From CAYWWY01 sp964580185 (GTDB taxonomy: Bacteria; Thermotogota; Thermotogae; MWEM01): a stretch of 25,095 bases of DNA. Made by a program: the position numbers and the translations under genes. The stretch covers positions 1 to 25,095 of the forward strand of contig CAZOJQ010000040.1 in assembly GCA_964580185.1 (NCBI GenBank), given 5' to 3'. Below the pieces are notes generated by a model. That model searched no databases, had not been told where the DNA came from, and saw only the letters and a list, made by a program, of their open reading frames with translations. Each line of letters starts with the position of its first letter. Within the stretch, counting starts at the first letter, position 1. Of the stretch, positions 1 through 6,298 are shown in pieces.

Positions 1-54
1 GCCCGGTGGTGTGAGAGGACGGCTACTCAATTAATGAGTAGCCTCCTACTCGAT
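1..54 (+). mobile_element. 3' end of a group II intron (end of domain V plus domain VI), cut by the left window edge
   Basis: Bases 1-12 resemble the 3' strand of domain V of bacterial group II introns. Bases 13-51 fold as a domain VI helix: GAG 13-15 pairs with CTC 49-51, AGGA 16-19 with TCCT 44-47, and GGCTACTCA 21-29 with TGAGTAGCC 35-43, with loop ATTAA 30-34. C20 is unpaired on the 5' side. A48 is bulged on the 3' side, seven nucleotides from a proposed intron end GAT at 52-54. That is where the branch-point adenosine sits in this class of ribozyme, and the AT ending fits the AY rule. The orientation places the rest of the ribozyme, and any intron-encoded reverse transcriptase, left of the window. 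The intron lies 27 bp beyond the stop of the neighbouring regulator and is not inside it. The structure is read directly from the sequence; the family assignment and exact 3' junction are inferred. Confidence 0.8.
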
Positions 55-81
55 TCAAAAAAAACCGCAGAAAACCTTTCA

Positions 82-837
82 CTAGAATGGAATCCAATAT
101 GCTCGCCCATCAGGAGTTCGTTTCAGAAATCCATATTCAATCAAGTATCGACGCACCATAACATAATCATCAATCACATTCATCAAAATATGATTGATTT
201 CCGATTCCTCATATGTAATCCCTATTTCGAAATGTTCCTTGATTATGTGGCGCAAGATGATCCATTTGGCTTTTTGTTTGTTCGGGAAGGCAATGATCTT
301 TCCCGTTTGATCAACATACTTACGTACCATTTGCAGTGCCTCTTCTTCAGTGACATCATATCGATCGTCGATCATCGTTGCGTTTTTTGGATATTCAACG
401 AGCTTGTCTTCTCTTTTTTCCATTGCTTCCACCAAGTTCCACAGAGCAAGGAAAACTCGCGCTTGTTTCGCTTTCTCTCGAAGACGAAAGCGGTGGTTTC
501 TGACCGTGGATTCAGTCACTTTCATCTCCCGAGCAATCTCACGATTGCTTTTCCCCTCATGGAGAAAGTTAAGCAAGATGATTTGGGTTTCGCTCAACCC
601 TGAAAGCCGTTGATCTAATTCCAGCAGAAAGGGCCATGTTCCTCCGTGATCATTATATATATGCAGATCGACCGCTTTTTCAGCGATGTACAGGTTTTTC
701 CCGACCGGATAAACCTTTCCTTCTTCAAATACTCGTCCGCAGACCAGGCAGATCCAACTTTTTTCTCCCGATACCCAATATCTTCCAGCTTTTAGATCTT
801 CCGTCGGAACCTTCCAAAACCATTCGTTTAAATCCAT
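82..837 (-). CDS. LuxR-type HTH transcriptional regulator with C-terminal DUF2087 domain
   Basis: This 251-residue protein is probably a cytoplasmic DNA-binding regulator. The N-terminal part carries a possible zinc site, C30-x2-C33 followed by H59 and H64 (HIYNDH). Residues about 78-135 form a GerE/LuxR-type helix-turn-helix (LSETQ, then EGKSNREIAREM and VTESTVRNH). Residues about 168-250 match the DUF2087 pattern (KIIAFPNKQKAK, then VMVRRYLIEYGFLKR and a terminal GRAYW). No receiver or sensor domain is present, so the signal is unknown. The ATG at 835-837 is preceded by a strong site, GGAGGTG (843-849), and by a good promoter. It is divergent from the metF cluster and might regulate it, its own gene, or both; that is inference. 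No hairpin-plus-T-run terminator is visible between its stop and the intron. Confidence 0.85.
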   Translation of the reverse strand: MDLNEWFWKVPTEDLKAGRYWVSGEKSWICLVCGRVFEEGKVYPVGKNLYIAEKAVDLHIYNDHGGTWPFLLELDQRLSGLSETQIILLNFLHEGKSNREIAREMKVTESTVRNHRFRLREKAKQARVFLALWNLVEAMEKREDKLVEYPKNATMIDDRYDVTEEEALQMVRKYVDQTGKIIAFPNKQKAKWIILRHIIKEHFEIGITYEESEINHILMNVIDDYVMVRRYLIEYGFLKRTPDGRAYWIPF

Positions 838-857
838 CCTTTCACCTCCATGGCTTG

Positions 858-886
858 ATTATACCACAATAATCATAATAATACAA
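858..886 (-). promoter_or_regulatory. Sigma-A-type promoter of the LuxR-DUF2087 gene
   Basis: On the minus strand, a -35 box TTGTAT (881-886) is separated by 17 bp from a perfect -10 box TATAAT (858-863). The -10 is extended by TGG immediately upstream (864-866). Transcription would start near 851, leaving a leader of about 14 nt that contains the ribosome binding site. The match is read from the sequence; no start-site data are available. Confidence 0.7.
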
Positions 887-897
887 ACGTATATGGA

Positions 898-911
898 ATA
901 TGTCTACATAT
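898..911. promoter_or_regulatory. Palindrome ATATGT-CT-ACATAT, candidate operator
   Basis: This is a perfect 6-bp inverted repeat with a 2-bp spacer, lying 12 bp upstream of the -35 box of the regulator promoter and about 190 bp from the metF promoter. LuxR-type regulators bind dyads of this size, so it may be an autoregulatory or divergent operator. The surrounding DNA is very AT-rich, so chance is possible. Confidence 0.35.
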
Positions 912-1098
912 ATAGGTCATTGTACTGGATATGTTTGACAATTAAGAAATAATACCGACGAACTCAGAACTTGATCCAAGACGACCTTAGCAGAGGCACG
1001 ACAACAAAAGGAGAGATGAAACGGCTCAGAAGGACCCATTGTGTCTTTCGTTGGTTTTTTTTCAATGCAACACAGAATCGCCCAAAACCCTTTTGCCA

Positions 1099-1107
1099 TG
1101 GTATAAT
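1099..1107 (+). promoter_or_regulatory. Extended -10 promoter of the metF cluster
   Basis: TGGTATAAT is a perfect extended -10 element (TGnTATAAT). The hexamer 17 bp upstream (near 1079-1084) does not resemble TTGACA, which extended -10 promoters tolerate. Transcription would begin near 1114, giving a leader of about 39 nt, too short for a known SAM or cobalamin riboswitch. Confidence 0.6.
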
Positions 1108-1142
1108 CATCGCAGAATTTGGTGATGAGATCCTGAGATATT

Positions 1143-1147
1143 GGGGG
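1143..1147 (+). promoter_or_regulatory. Ribosome binding site that fixes the metF start
   Basis: GGGGG lies 5 nt before the ATG at 1153. The in-frame TTG at 1141 overlaps this site and so cannot be served by it, which favours the ATG at 1153. Confidence 0.6.
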
Positions 1148-1152
1148 TACCT

Positions 1153-2052
1153 ATGAAGAATAGAACCATAGAGTTTATGAACAGCTTATCAAGACCCTTT
1201 TCCCTGGAAATCTTCCCTCCAAAAAAAGATCATCAAAAGGCCTTTGAGTTTGTCATGAAAACAATCGAATCACTTTGCCCCACAAATCCCTCATTCATGA
1301 GTGTTACCTACGGGGCAGGGGGATCGAACAAGGGAAAAGTTGTGCAGATTTCTCACGAAGTTCTGGAAAGGGGCGTCCTTCCACTCAGTCATTTAACCGC
1401 TGTCGGCTTTTCGAAGGAAGATGTGGTACAAGTTCTCGACCAGCTTTACGAAGCAGGAGTCCGTGCTATTCTCGCTTTACGGGGAGATATTCCAAAAGGA
1501 GTTACCTACCCCGATGGGGCGTGGAAAGATTTTCGCCATGCAATAGACTTAATCCGGCTCGTACGAGAAGATGGACGATTCTGCGTAGGAGCTGCAACCT
1601 ATCCCGAAGGCCACCCGACCCATCGTAATCCAGATCGTTCCATTGAACATCTTGTGATCAAAGCATCTACTGGGGCTGACTTTTTTATCTCCCAAATGTT
1701 TTTTGATAACTCTTGTTTCTATCGGTTTGTTAATAATGTTCGTAAGCGCGGGCTTTCCCATCCAATCATTCCGGGAATCATGCCTTTGGTCAAAAAGATC
1801 CAAATACAAAAAATTCTCGAATTGTCGGGAGCAAAGATCCCCAAAGCATTGCTCCAATCGATTGAACGATTTCAGGAAGATCCGGAAAGTTTTCGACAAG
1901 CAGGGATCGATTATGCAACCCAACAGATTCTCATGCTCAGAGATCAGGGGTTCCCCAATGTCCACCTCTATACCATGAACCAACCGGATCCGATTCTGAA
2001 AATACTCACAAAATCACGCCTCATGGTTGAAGAGGGGATCCATAATGGATAG
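1153..2052 (+). CDS. metF: Methylenetetrahydrofolate reductase
   Basis: This cytoplasmic flavoenzyme reduces 5,10-methylene-THF to 5-methyl-THF, the methyl donor for the next gene, MetH. The 299-residue length is typical of bacterial MetF. The family hallmarks run in order: FSLEIFPPK with the probable catalytic Glu19, SVTYGAGGS (50-58), ALRGD with Asp112 near the FAD/folate site, GAATYPEGH (146-154), and ISQMFFD (179-185). A TTG at 1141 could extend it by four codons, but the ribosome binding site supports the ATG at 1153. Its last codons overlap the start of metH by 8 nt, so the two are probably translationally coupled. An extended -10 promoter lies about 50 bp upstream. Confidence 0.93.
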   Translation: MKNRTIEFMNSLSRPFSLEIFPPKKDHQKAFEFVMKTIESLCPTNPSFMSVTYGAGGSNKGKVVQISHEVLERGVLPLSHLTAVGFSKEDVVQVLDQLYEAGVRAILALRGDIPKGVTYPDGAWKDFRHAIDLIRLVREDGRFCVGAATYPEGHPTHRNPDRSIEHLVIKASTGADFFISQMFFDNSCFYRFVNNVRKRGLSHPIIPGIMPLVKKIQIQKILELSGAKIPKALLQSIERFQEDPESFRQAGIDYATQQILMLRDQGFPNVHLYTMNQPDPILKILTKSRLMVEEGIHNG

Positions 2053-4387
2053 AGTAGAGTTTTCAAATCGACTTCAAAAAGAAATACTCCTATTAGACGG
2101 TTCTTACGGGGCAAACCTCCAAAACAAAAGGTCAGACAGCCGCGCTGTGGAAATGCTCAATATTGACAACCCTGATTCTGTATTGGACCTCCATAAAGAT
2201 TATGTACGCGCAGGGTCCAATCTGATCCTTACAAATTCCTTCAGCGCAAATCCACTAAAACTAAAGATGCTTGGATTGGATGAGTTATTCGAACCAATGA
2301 ATCGATTCGCTGTTCAAATCGCGAAAAAAGCAGCGCAGGGAAAGAGTTGGGTATTTGGTGATATCTCTTCTTCGGGGCATTTTGCGCAACCATTTGGAGA
2401 ACCTTCTTATGAAGAGTTGGAAGATTGCTTTTCTCAGCAAGCCATGGTTTTAGTCGATTCAGGCGTGGATGGAATCCTTCTGGAAACCTTTACGGATATA
2501 AAAGAACTGAAAGCCGCTATTTCAGGAGCACGAAAGATCGCGCCCCATATACCCTTGATCGCTTCAATGACCTTCACCGGAGAAGGACGAACCGTAACGG
2601 GCACCCCGGTTCAAGGATTCGGTGTTTTAATGGAGGATCTGGATGTTGATGCGATCGGGATTAACTGTACGCTGGATCCTCAACAAATGATACCGGTTGT
2701 TCGTTCTCTGCTGGAAGTAACTGCTAAACCCATCTGTGTTCAACCCAATGCAGGGAACCCTGTTACGATCGGAAAAGAATCTCGATACAACCTAACTCCC
2801 AATCAGTTCCGGCTTTATATGGAAGACTTCCTGGATTTGGGTGTAGCTATTGTTGGAGGTTGCTGTGGGACAGGCCCGAACCATATTCGAGAACTACGGT
2901 TGCTACTAGAAATCTACCATCGAGGCGAAACAAAGAGGTTGGTTCGCCCACGGTTTTTTGTCACCTCCCGAACTCATTGGATTTCACCTACCCCGTTTAT
3001 GGTAATCGGAGAACGGATCAACCCTGCTTCTCGGAATGATTTTCAGAAAGAAGTTACTGAGATGGAAATGAGAACGGTAATCCATGAAGCGGCCAGCCAA
3101 GTACAAGAAGGAGCCGATGTATTGGATCTGAACTTGGGAATCGAAAAAGGCTTAACTTTGGATCATATTCGAAAGGCTATCTGCGATTTGGATCGGGCAT
3201 CGTGCATACCTCTTTCAGTTGATATCCAAACGCATGAATTTCGGGAAACAGCGCTTAGAGAATACCCAGGTCGCTCAATCATTAACTCCGCACGGATTAC
3301 CCCCAAGAGCCTGGAATTTGCTGTTCATTGCCTGAAACAGTACGGAGGATTAATTATCCTGTTGGCCATGGGAAAAAGGGTTCCCGATACAGCGCTCGAA
3401 CGATTTCAACTAATCCTTGATGGGATTCGAGAAATGGAAAATGCCGGTATATCTCGTGACCGTATCTTAGCAGACCCTTTGGTCATGACAATCGGTGCTG
3501 GAAACAATCCCAAAATCACACTTGAAGCAATTCGTATGTTGCATGAACAAGGGATTCGGACTACATTAGGGCTGTCTAACCTGAGTTACGGGATGAGAAA
3601 CCGGAGCCATATCAATGCCGCCTTTCTTTCTCAAGCCATAAGTGTTGGGTTGGATAGCGCAATCATGAATCCGGCTGAAAAAATCGTCATGAGTGTTTTG
3701 GATGGTAGTTTAACCCTGCAAGGAAAAGAACGAGAAAACCCCAGCTTTGGTGTGGATGACCCATTGATTTCTTCTTTGCTGCATGGAGATACGCAAACCG
3801 CCAACCGTTTGATCCAGGATAGGATAGAAACAGAGCATTCATTGGATGTCGGTCAATCGGTCCTTGGGGAATCTCTACAAACAATCGGAGAAATGTATGC
3901 CAATGGAATCTTGTTTTTGCCGCATCTTCTTATGGCCGCTCAGACTGCAGCACCGATCTTTGATCATTTGAACACTCTAGTAGGAAAACGGAGTCGGACG
4001 ATTGGTCGTGTTTTGCTGGCAACTGTCGAAGGGGATGTACATGATATAGGAAAGAAGATAATCGGAACAGTTTTGCAGAGTGGAGGATTCGAAGTGGTTG
4101 ATATAGGATTCGACCGGTCGGCTCAGGAGATCCTTGAAGCGGTTCTTAGGGAAAAACCGGATATTGTAGGCTTATCGGCGATGATGACGACAACCATCGG
4201 AAAAGTCGAAGAGTTTTCTCATCTCCGGAAAGAGGTTCATCTATCGGTCCCGTTAATCTGTGGGGGGGCATCTCTGACTGGAGAGCTCGCCAAAAGCTTT
4301 GAATGTGAAGGATACTGCGCCAATGCCTCAGGTGTAGTCAAATTGTGTAAGCAACTCCTTAGGAAGGAAGCGGATCCATTTGATTGA
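2045..4387 (+). CDS. metH: Cobalamin-dependent methionine synthase, short form lacking the AdoMet reactivation domain
   Basis: This protein transfers the methyl group from methyl-THF through cobalamin to homocysteine. In its 780 residues I see a homocysteine-binding barrel (about 1-290) with zinc ligands Cys208 (INCT), Cys273 and Cys274 (GGCCG). A pterin-binding barrel follows (about 315-560, opening FMVIGERINPASR), then a B12 cap (about 575-650) and a B12-binding domain with DVHDIG (664-669) and the axial ligand His666. It ends there. The roughly 330-residue AdoMet-binding reactivation domain of E. coli MetH (about 1,227 residues) is absent, as in Thermotoga-type enzymes. The ATG at 2045 is preceded by GAGGGG; a TTG at 2027 would add six residues and is less likely. 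It overlaps metF by 8 nt and the ABC gene by 8 nt. No separate reactivation protein is present in the window. Confidence 0.92.
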   Translation: MDRVEFSNRLQKEILLLDGSYGANLQNKRSDSRAVEMLNIDNPDSVLDLHKDYVRAGSNLILTNSFSANPLKLKMLGLDELFEPMNRFAVQIAKKAAQGKSWVFGDISSSGHFAQPFGEPSYEELEDCFSQQAMVLVDSGVDGILLETFTDIKELKAAISGARKIAPHIPLIASMTFTGEGRTVTGTPVQGFGVLMEDLDVDAIGINCTLDPQQMIPVVRSLLEVTAKPICVQPNAGNPVTIGKESRYNLTPNQFRLYMEDFLDLGVAIVGGCCGTGPNHIRELRLLLEIYHRGETKRLVRPRFFVTSRTHWISPTPFMVIGERINPASRNDFQKEVTEMEMRTVIHEAASQVQEGADVLDLNLGIEKGLTLDHIRKAICDLDRASCIPLSVDIQTHEFRETALREYPGRSIINSARITPKSLEFAVHCLKQYGGLIILLAMGKRVPDTALERFQLILDGIREMENAGISRDRILADPLVMTIGAGNNPKITLEAIRMLHEQGIRTTLGLSNLSYGMRNRSHINAAFLSQAISVGLDSAIMNPAEKIVMSVLDGSLTLQGKERENPSFGVDDPLISSLLHGDTQTANRLIQDRIETEHSLDVGQSVLGESLQTIGEMYANGILFLPHLLMAAQTAAPIFDHLNTLVGKRSRTIGRVLLATVEGDVHDIGKKIIGTVLQSGGFEVVDIGFDRSAQEILEAVLREKPDIVGLSAMMTTTIGKVEEFSHLRKEVHLSVPLICGGASLTGELAKSFECEGYCANASGVVKLCKQLLRKEADPFD

Positions 4388-5150
4388 ACTCAATCAACTT
4401 TCTTTTTCGTATGAACGAGAATCTCCCTTAATCCGCAATCTATCTCTAGTGATTTCTTCTGCAGAGTTTTTCGGGATCATTGGTCCCAATGGTTCAGGGA
4501 AAAGCACCTTGCTGAAGCTGATCTGCGGGCTTTTGCGCCCTGATAAAGGAGAAATCCGAATCAATGGTGCGAGTACCACCCACACTTCTCGGAAAAAGCT
4601 TGCTCAAAAGGTTTCTGCAGTCTTACAGGACTTTTCTCCTGTGTATGATTTTTCTGTCCAGGATATTGTTCATATGGGGCGGATTCCGTATCATAGCCCC
4701 TTCTCCGAGCAAAGAGTCGAAGACTATCAGATCGTGCGTAAAGCGATCGAACAAACCCAACTGAATGGTTTTGAAAAACGCCAGTACTACACTTTGAGCG
4801 GAGGAGAAAAACAGAGAACGATCATCGCAAAGTGTTTCGCTCAGCAAACACCCGTCATTCTTCTGGATGAGTTTATTGCTCATCTCGATTTGGGACATAT
4901 CCAGCAGGTTTTACAAACCGTTTCATATAAGAATCAGAAAGAGAGAATCACCATCGTTGGCGTTTTTCACGATATCAACATAGCCGCGCTTTACTGTGAT
5001 CGGATTTGTGTCTTGAACCACGGAGATCTCGAATGCATCGGAACTCCCGAAGAGGTAATTCGGAAAGAGCTTTTGCAATCGGTATTTTCTGCTCAATGCG
5101 AAGTAATTGATCACCCAGTTCTTCATAAACCCCAGGTGGTTCTTTTGTGA
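4380..5150 (+). CDS. ABC transporter ATP-binding protein, FepC/BtuD-like
   Basis: This 256-residue nucleotide-binding subunit would power import from the cytoplasmic face of the membrane. Visible motifs are Walker A GPNGSGKS (35-42), Q-loop Gln83, signature LSGGEKQ (139-145), Walker B VILLDE with Glu164, D-loop HLD (168-170), and the switch His198 in FHDIN. The overall pattern, including the IVHMGRIPY segment after the Q-loop, resembles the siderophore/haem/cobalamin class. Phe165 replaces the usual proline after the catalytic Glu (LLDEF rather than LLDEP). No permease or substrate-binding protein is nearby, so the substrate is unknown. The position after a B12-dependent enzyme makes cobalamin an attractive guess, but only a guess. 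The TTG start at 4380 overlaps the metH stop by 8 nt, with AGGAAGG (4361-4367) upstream. Confidence 0.85.
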   Translation: MIELNQLSFSYERESPLIRNLSLVISSAEFFGIIGPNGSGKSTLLKLICGLLRPDKGEIRINGASTTHTSRKKLAQKVSAVLQDFSPVYDFSVQDIVHMGRIPYHSPFSEQRVEDYQIVRKAIEQTQLNGFEKRQYYTLSGGEKQRTIIAKCFAQQTPVILLDEFIAHLDLGHIQQVLQTVSYKNQKERITIVGVFHDINIAALYCDRICVLNHGDLECIGTPEEVIRKELLQSVFSAQCEVIDHPVLHKPQVVLL

Positions 5151-6298
5151 AAGACTTGATTGATGCGTTGTACGACGCGCAGTATTTACATCGGTTACAG
5201 GATTTGAGAGCTAAGAGTCAATGGGCGATCGAGTCTTTATCTCAGTCACGTCTAAAGAAAATGGATGATTCGGGTTTTTCCTACATCATCGGTAAGTTGG
5301 ATCCTTCGCTAAGGGAGAAGCTTCGAGGAACAGACCTTCTTACGGTTATGTTTGGATTGGACAAGCTTTTCTACGGTTCGGGAAAGTTCTCCGATAGACT
5401 GGACGCGTGTTGCGACTTATTAGATCTTTCCGATTGGGATTTGGGTTTTCTACTCTTCTATACTGCTCCAAAAAGCTTTTTCCCCCCTCACCCTTTGGTG
5501 ATCGCTTTTTTCCAAGAGGCCAAATCAAGGACTGCTGATGCCTCTTTTTTGCAGTTCACACAGGTAGCATCGGAAAAATGGAGAACCGATAAAAACCATG
5601 AGGTTTTTCCTTCACCAATGGAGCTGTTCGCTGCGTTATTGACTATTATGGATCGTTTTGAAAACTCGAAACACGATAATTCCCTTGTAGATACCCATGA
5701 TGAACGCATGTTTTCGGAACTCATCGATAGCATTCGAAATTTGAGTTTGTATCGCCTCAATCCAATGCAGATTACTTGGATTCGGGACTTATTCAAAGAC
5801 TTTTCGGATCCACAAAGAATCCGAATGATGGAACGGATGCGCCAGGAAAACATCCATCCTTTTATTCGAAGGGTAATCACAAAACAGCCCAAACAAGGAG
5901 TCATCGTCGACGGAAGCAACATTATCTTTTCCGGTCTTTTGCAACCCGATCCCCTTCGCCTCAGAGACCTTATGAATGCCTTGGGCGCTTTTCCCACCCT
6001 TTTCTTTCCGATTCGATTTGTGTTCGATGCCAATGTGGATTATATCATCCCTACCAATCATCCATTTTGGAACACCCACTTTCAAAGCAATCCAGATGTA
6101 GTCCGTTTTTCTCCAGCGGATGAATGGATTATCCAGACAGCATACGAGCAAAAATACGCTGTTATATCCAATGATCAGTATCGGCAGCATCAGAGCCTGG
6201 GATTGCAGATATATCATTTCTTTCCCCACCAAGTACGCCTTTGCCGGAAAGAAGACATTAGGTCAGGTACGATATCAAAAAGGCGACCAAACCGGTAG
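5147..6298 (+). CDS. Protein with a C-terminal NYN/Zc3h12a-like ribonuclease domain and an uncharacterised N-terminal region
   Basis: This 383-residue protein has two parts. Residues about 1-245 look mainly helical and I do not recognise them. Residues about 250-370 carry the acidic pattern of the NYN/PIN-like Zc3h12a ribonuclease family: VDGSN (Asp255, Asn258), FVFDANVDY (Asp294, Asp298), SPADEWI (Asp325, Glu326), and ISNDQYRQH (Asn342, Asp343). In the family, the equivalent aspartates bind Mg2+ and cleave RNA. No signal peptide or membrane segment is evident, so it is probably cytoplasmic. The GTG start shares GTGA with the ABC stop and is preceded by AGGTGG (5133-5138). Its last 41 bp overlap the end of the opposing permease gene. 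The fold assignment comes from motifs; RNase activity and any link to the met genes are inference. Confidence 0.72.
   Translation: MKDLIDALYDAQYLHRLQDLRAKSQWAIESLSQSRLKKMDDSGFSYIIGKLDPSLREKLRGTDLLTVMFGLDKLFYGSGKFSDRLDACCDLLDLSDWDLGFLLFYTAPKSFFPPHPLVIAFFQEAKSRTADASFLQFTQVASEKWRTDKNHEVFPSPMELFAALLTIMDRFENSKHDNSLVDTHDERMFSELIDSIRNLSLYRLNPMQITWIRDLFKDFSDPQRIRMMERMRQENIHPFIRRVITKQPKQGVIVDGSNIIFSGLLQPDPLRLRDLMNALGAFPTLFFPIRFVFDANVDYIIPTNHPFWNTHFQSNPDVVRFSPADEWIIQTAYEQKYAVISNDQYRQHQSLGLQIYHFFPHQVRLCRKEDIRSGTISKRRPNR

Larger units (their letters stand above)
838..1152. other. Divergent intergenic region between the regulator and metF
   Basis: This 315-bp gap holds the regulator promoter and a 14-bp palindrome on the left and the metF promoter on the right. 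I looked for SAM-I (S-box), cobalamin, THF and T-box signatures and saw none. Bases 960-1090 are unexplained. They include a run of eight T (1055-1062) preceded by CCATTGTG...CGTTGG, which pairs only at three end bases, so I do not call a terminator. A TTGACA at 935-940 has no good -10 box at 16-18 bp. Confidence 0.6.

Noticed and set aside
21..43. Inverted repeat GGCTACTCA...TGAGTAGCC as a transcription terminator for the LuxR-DUF2087 gene
   Set aside because: No T-run follows on either strand, and the flanking pairs plus the bulged A fit group II intron domain VI much better.
57..81. T-rich stretch on the minus strand after the regulator stop as a Rho-independent terminator
   Set aside because: The preceding GGTTTTCTGCGG cannot form a stem.
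1020..1062. Possible terminator or attenuator ending in eight T at 1055-1062
   Set aside because: Only CCA...TGG can pair directly before the T-run, which is too weak a stem. It is kept only as part of an unexplained block.
917..1099. Minus-strand reading frame of 60 codons opposite the metF leader
   Set aside because: It has no ribosome binding site, overlaps the metF promoter, and its composition is unremarkable.
1016..1156. Small plus-strand reading frame (46 codons from ATG 1016, preceded by AAAAGGAG) upstream of metF
   Set aside because: The Shine-Dalgarno-like GGAG is only 2 nt from the ATG, the frame runs through the metF promoter and into the metF start, and the peptide has no recognisable feature. 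Chance is more likely than a leader peptide.
5488..6033. Long antisense reading frames inside the ribonuclease-domain gene (181 and 147 codons)
   Set aside because: They lie fully opposite a gene with clear family motifs and overlap-coupled start; they have no ribosome sites or recognisable domains.
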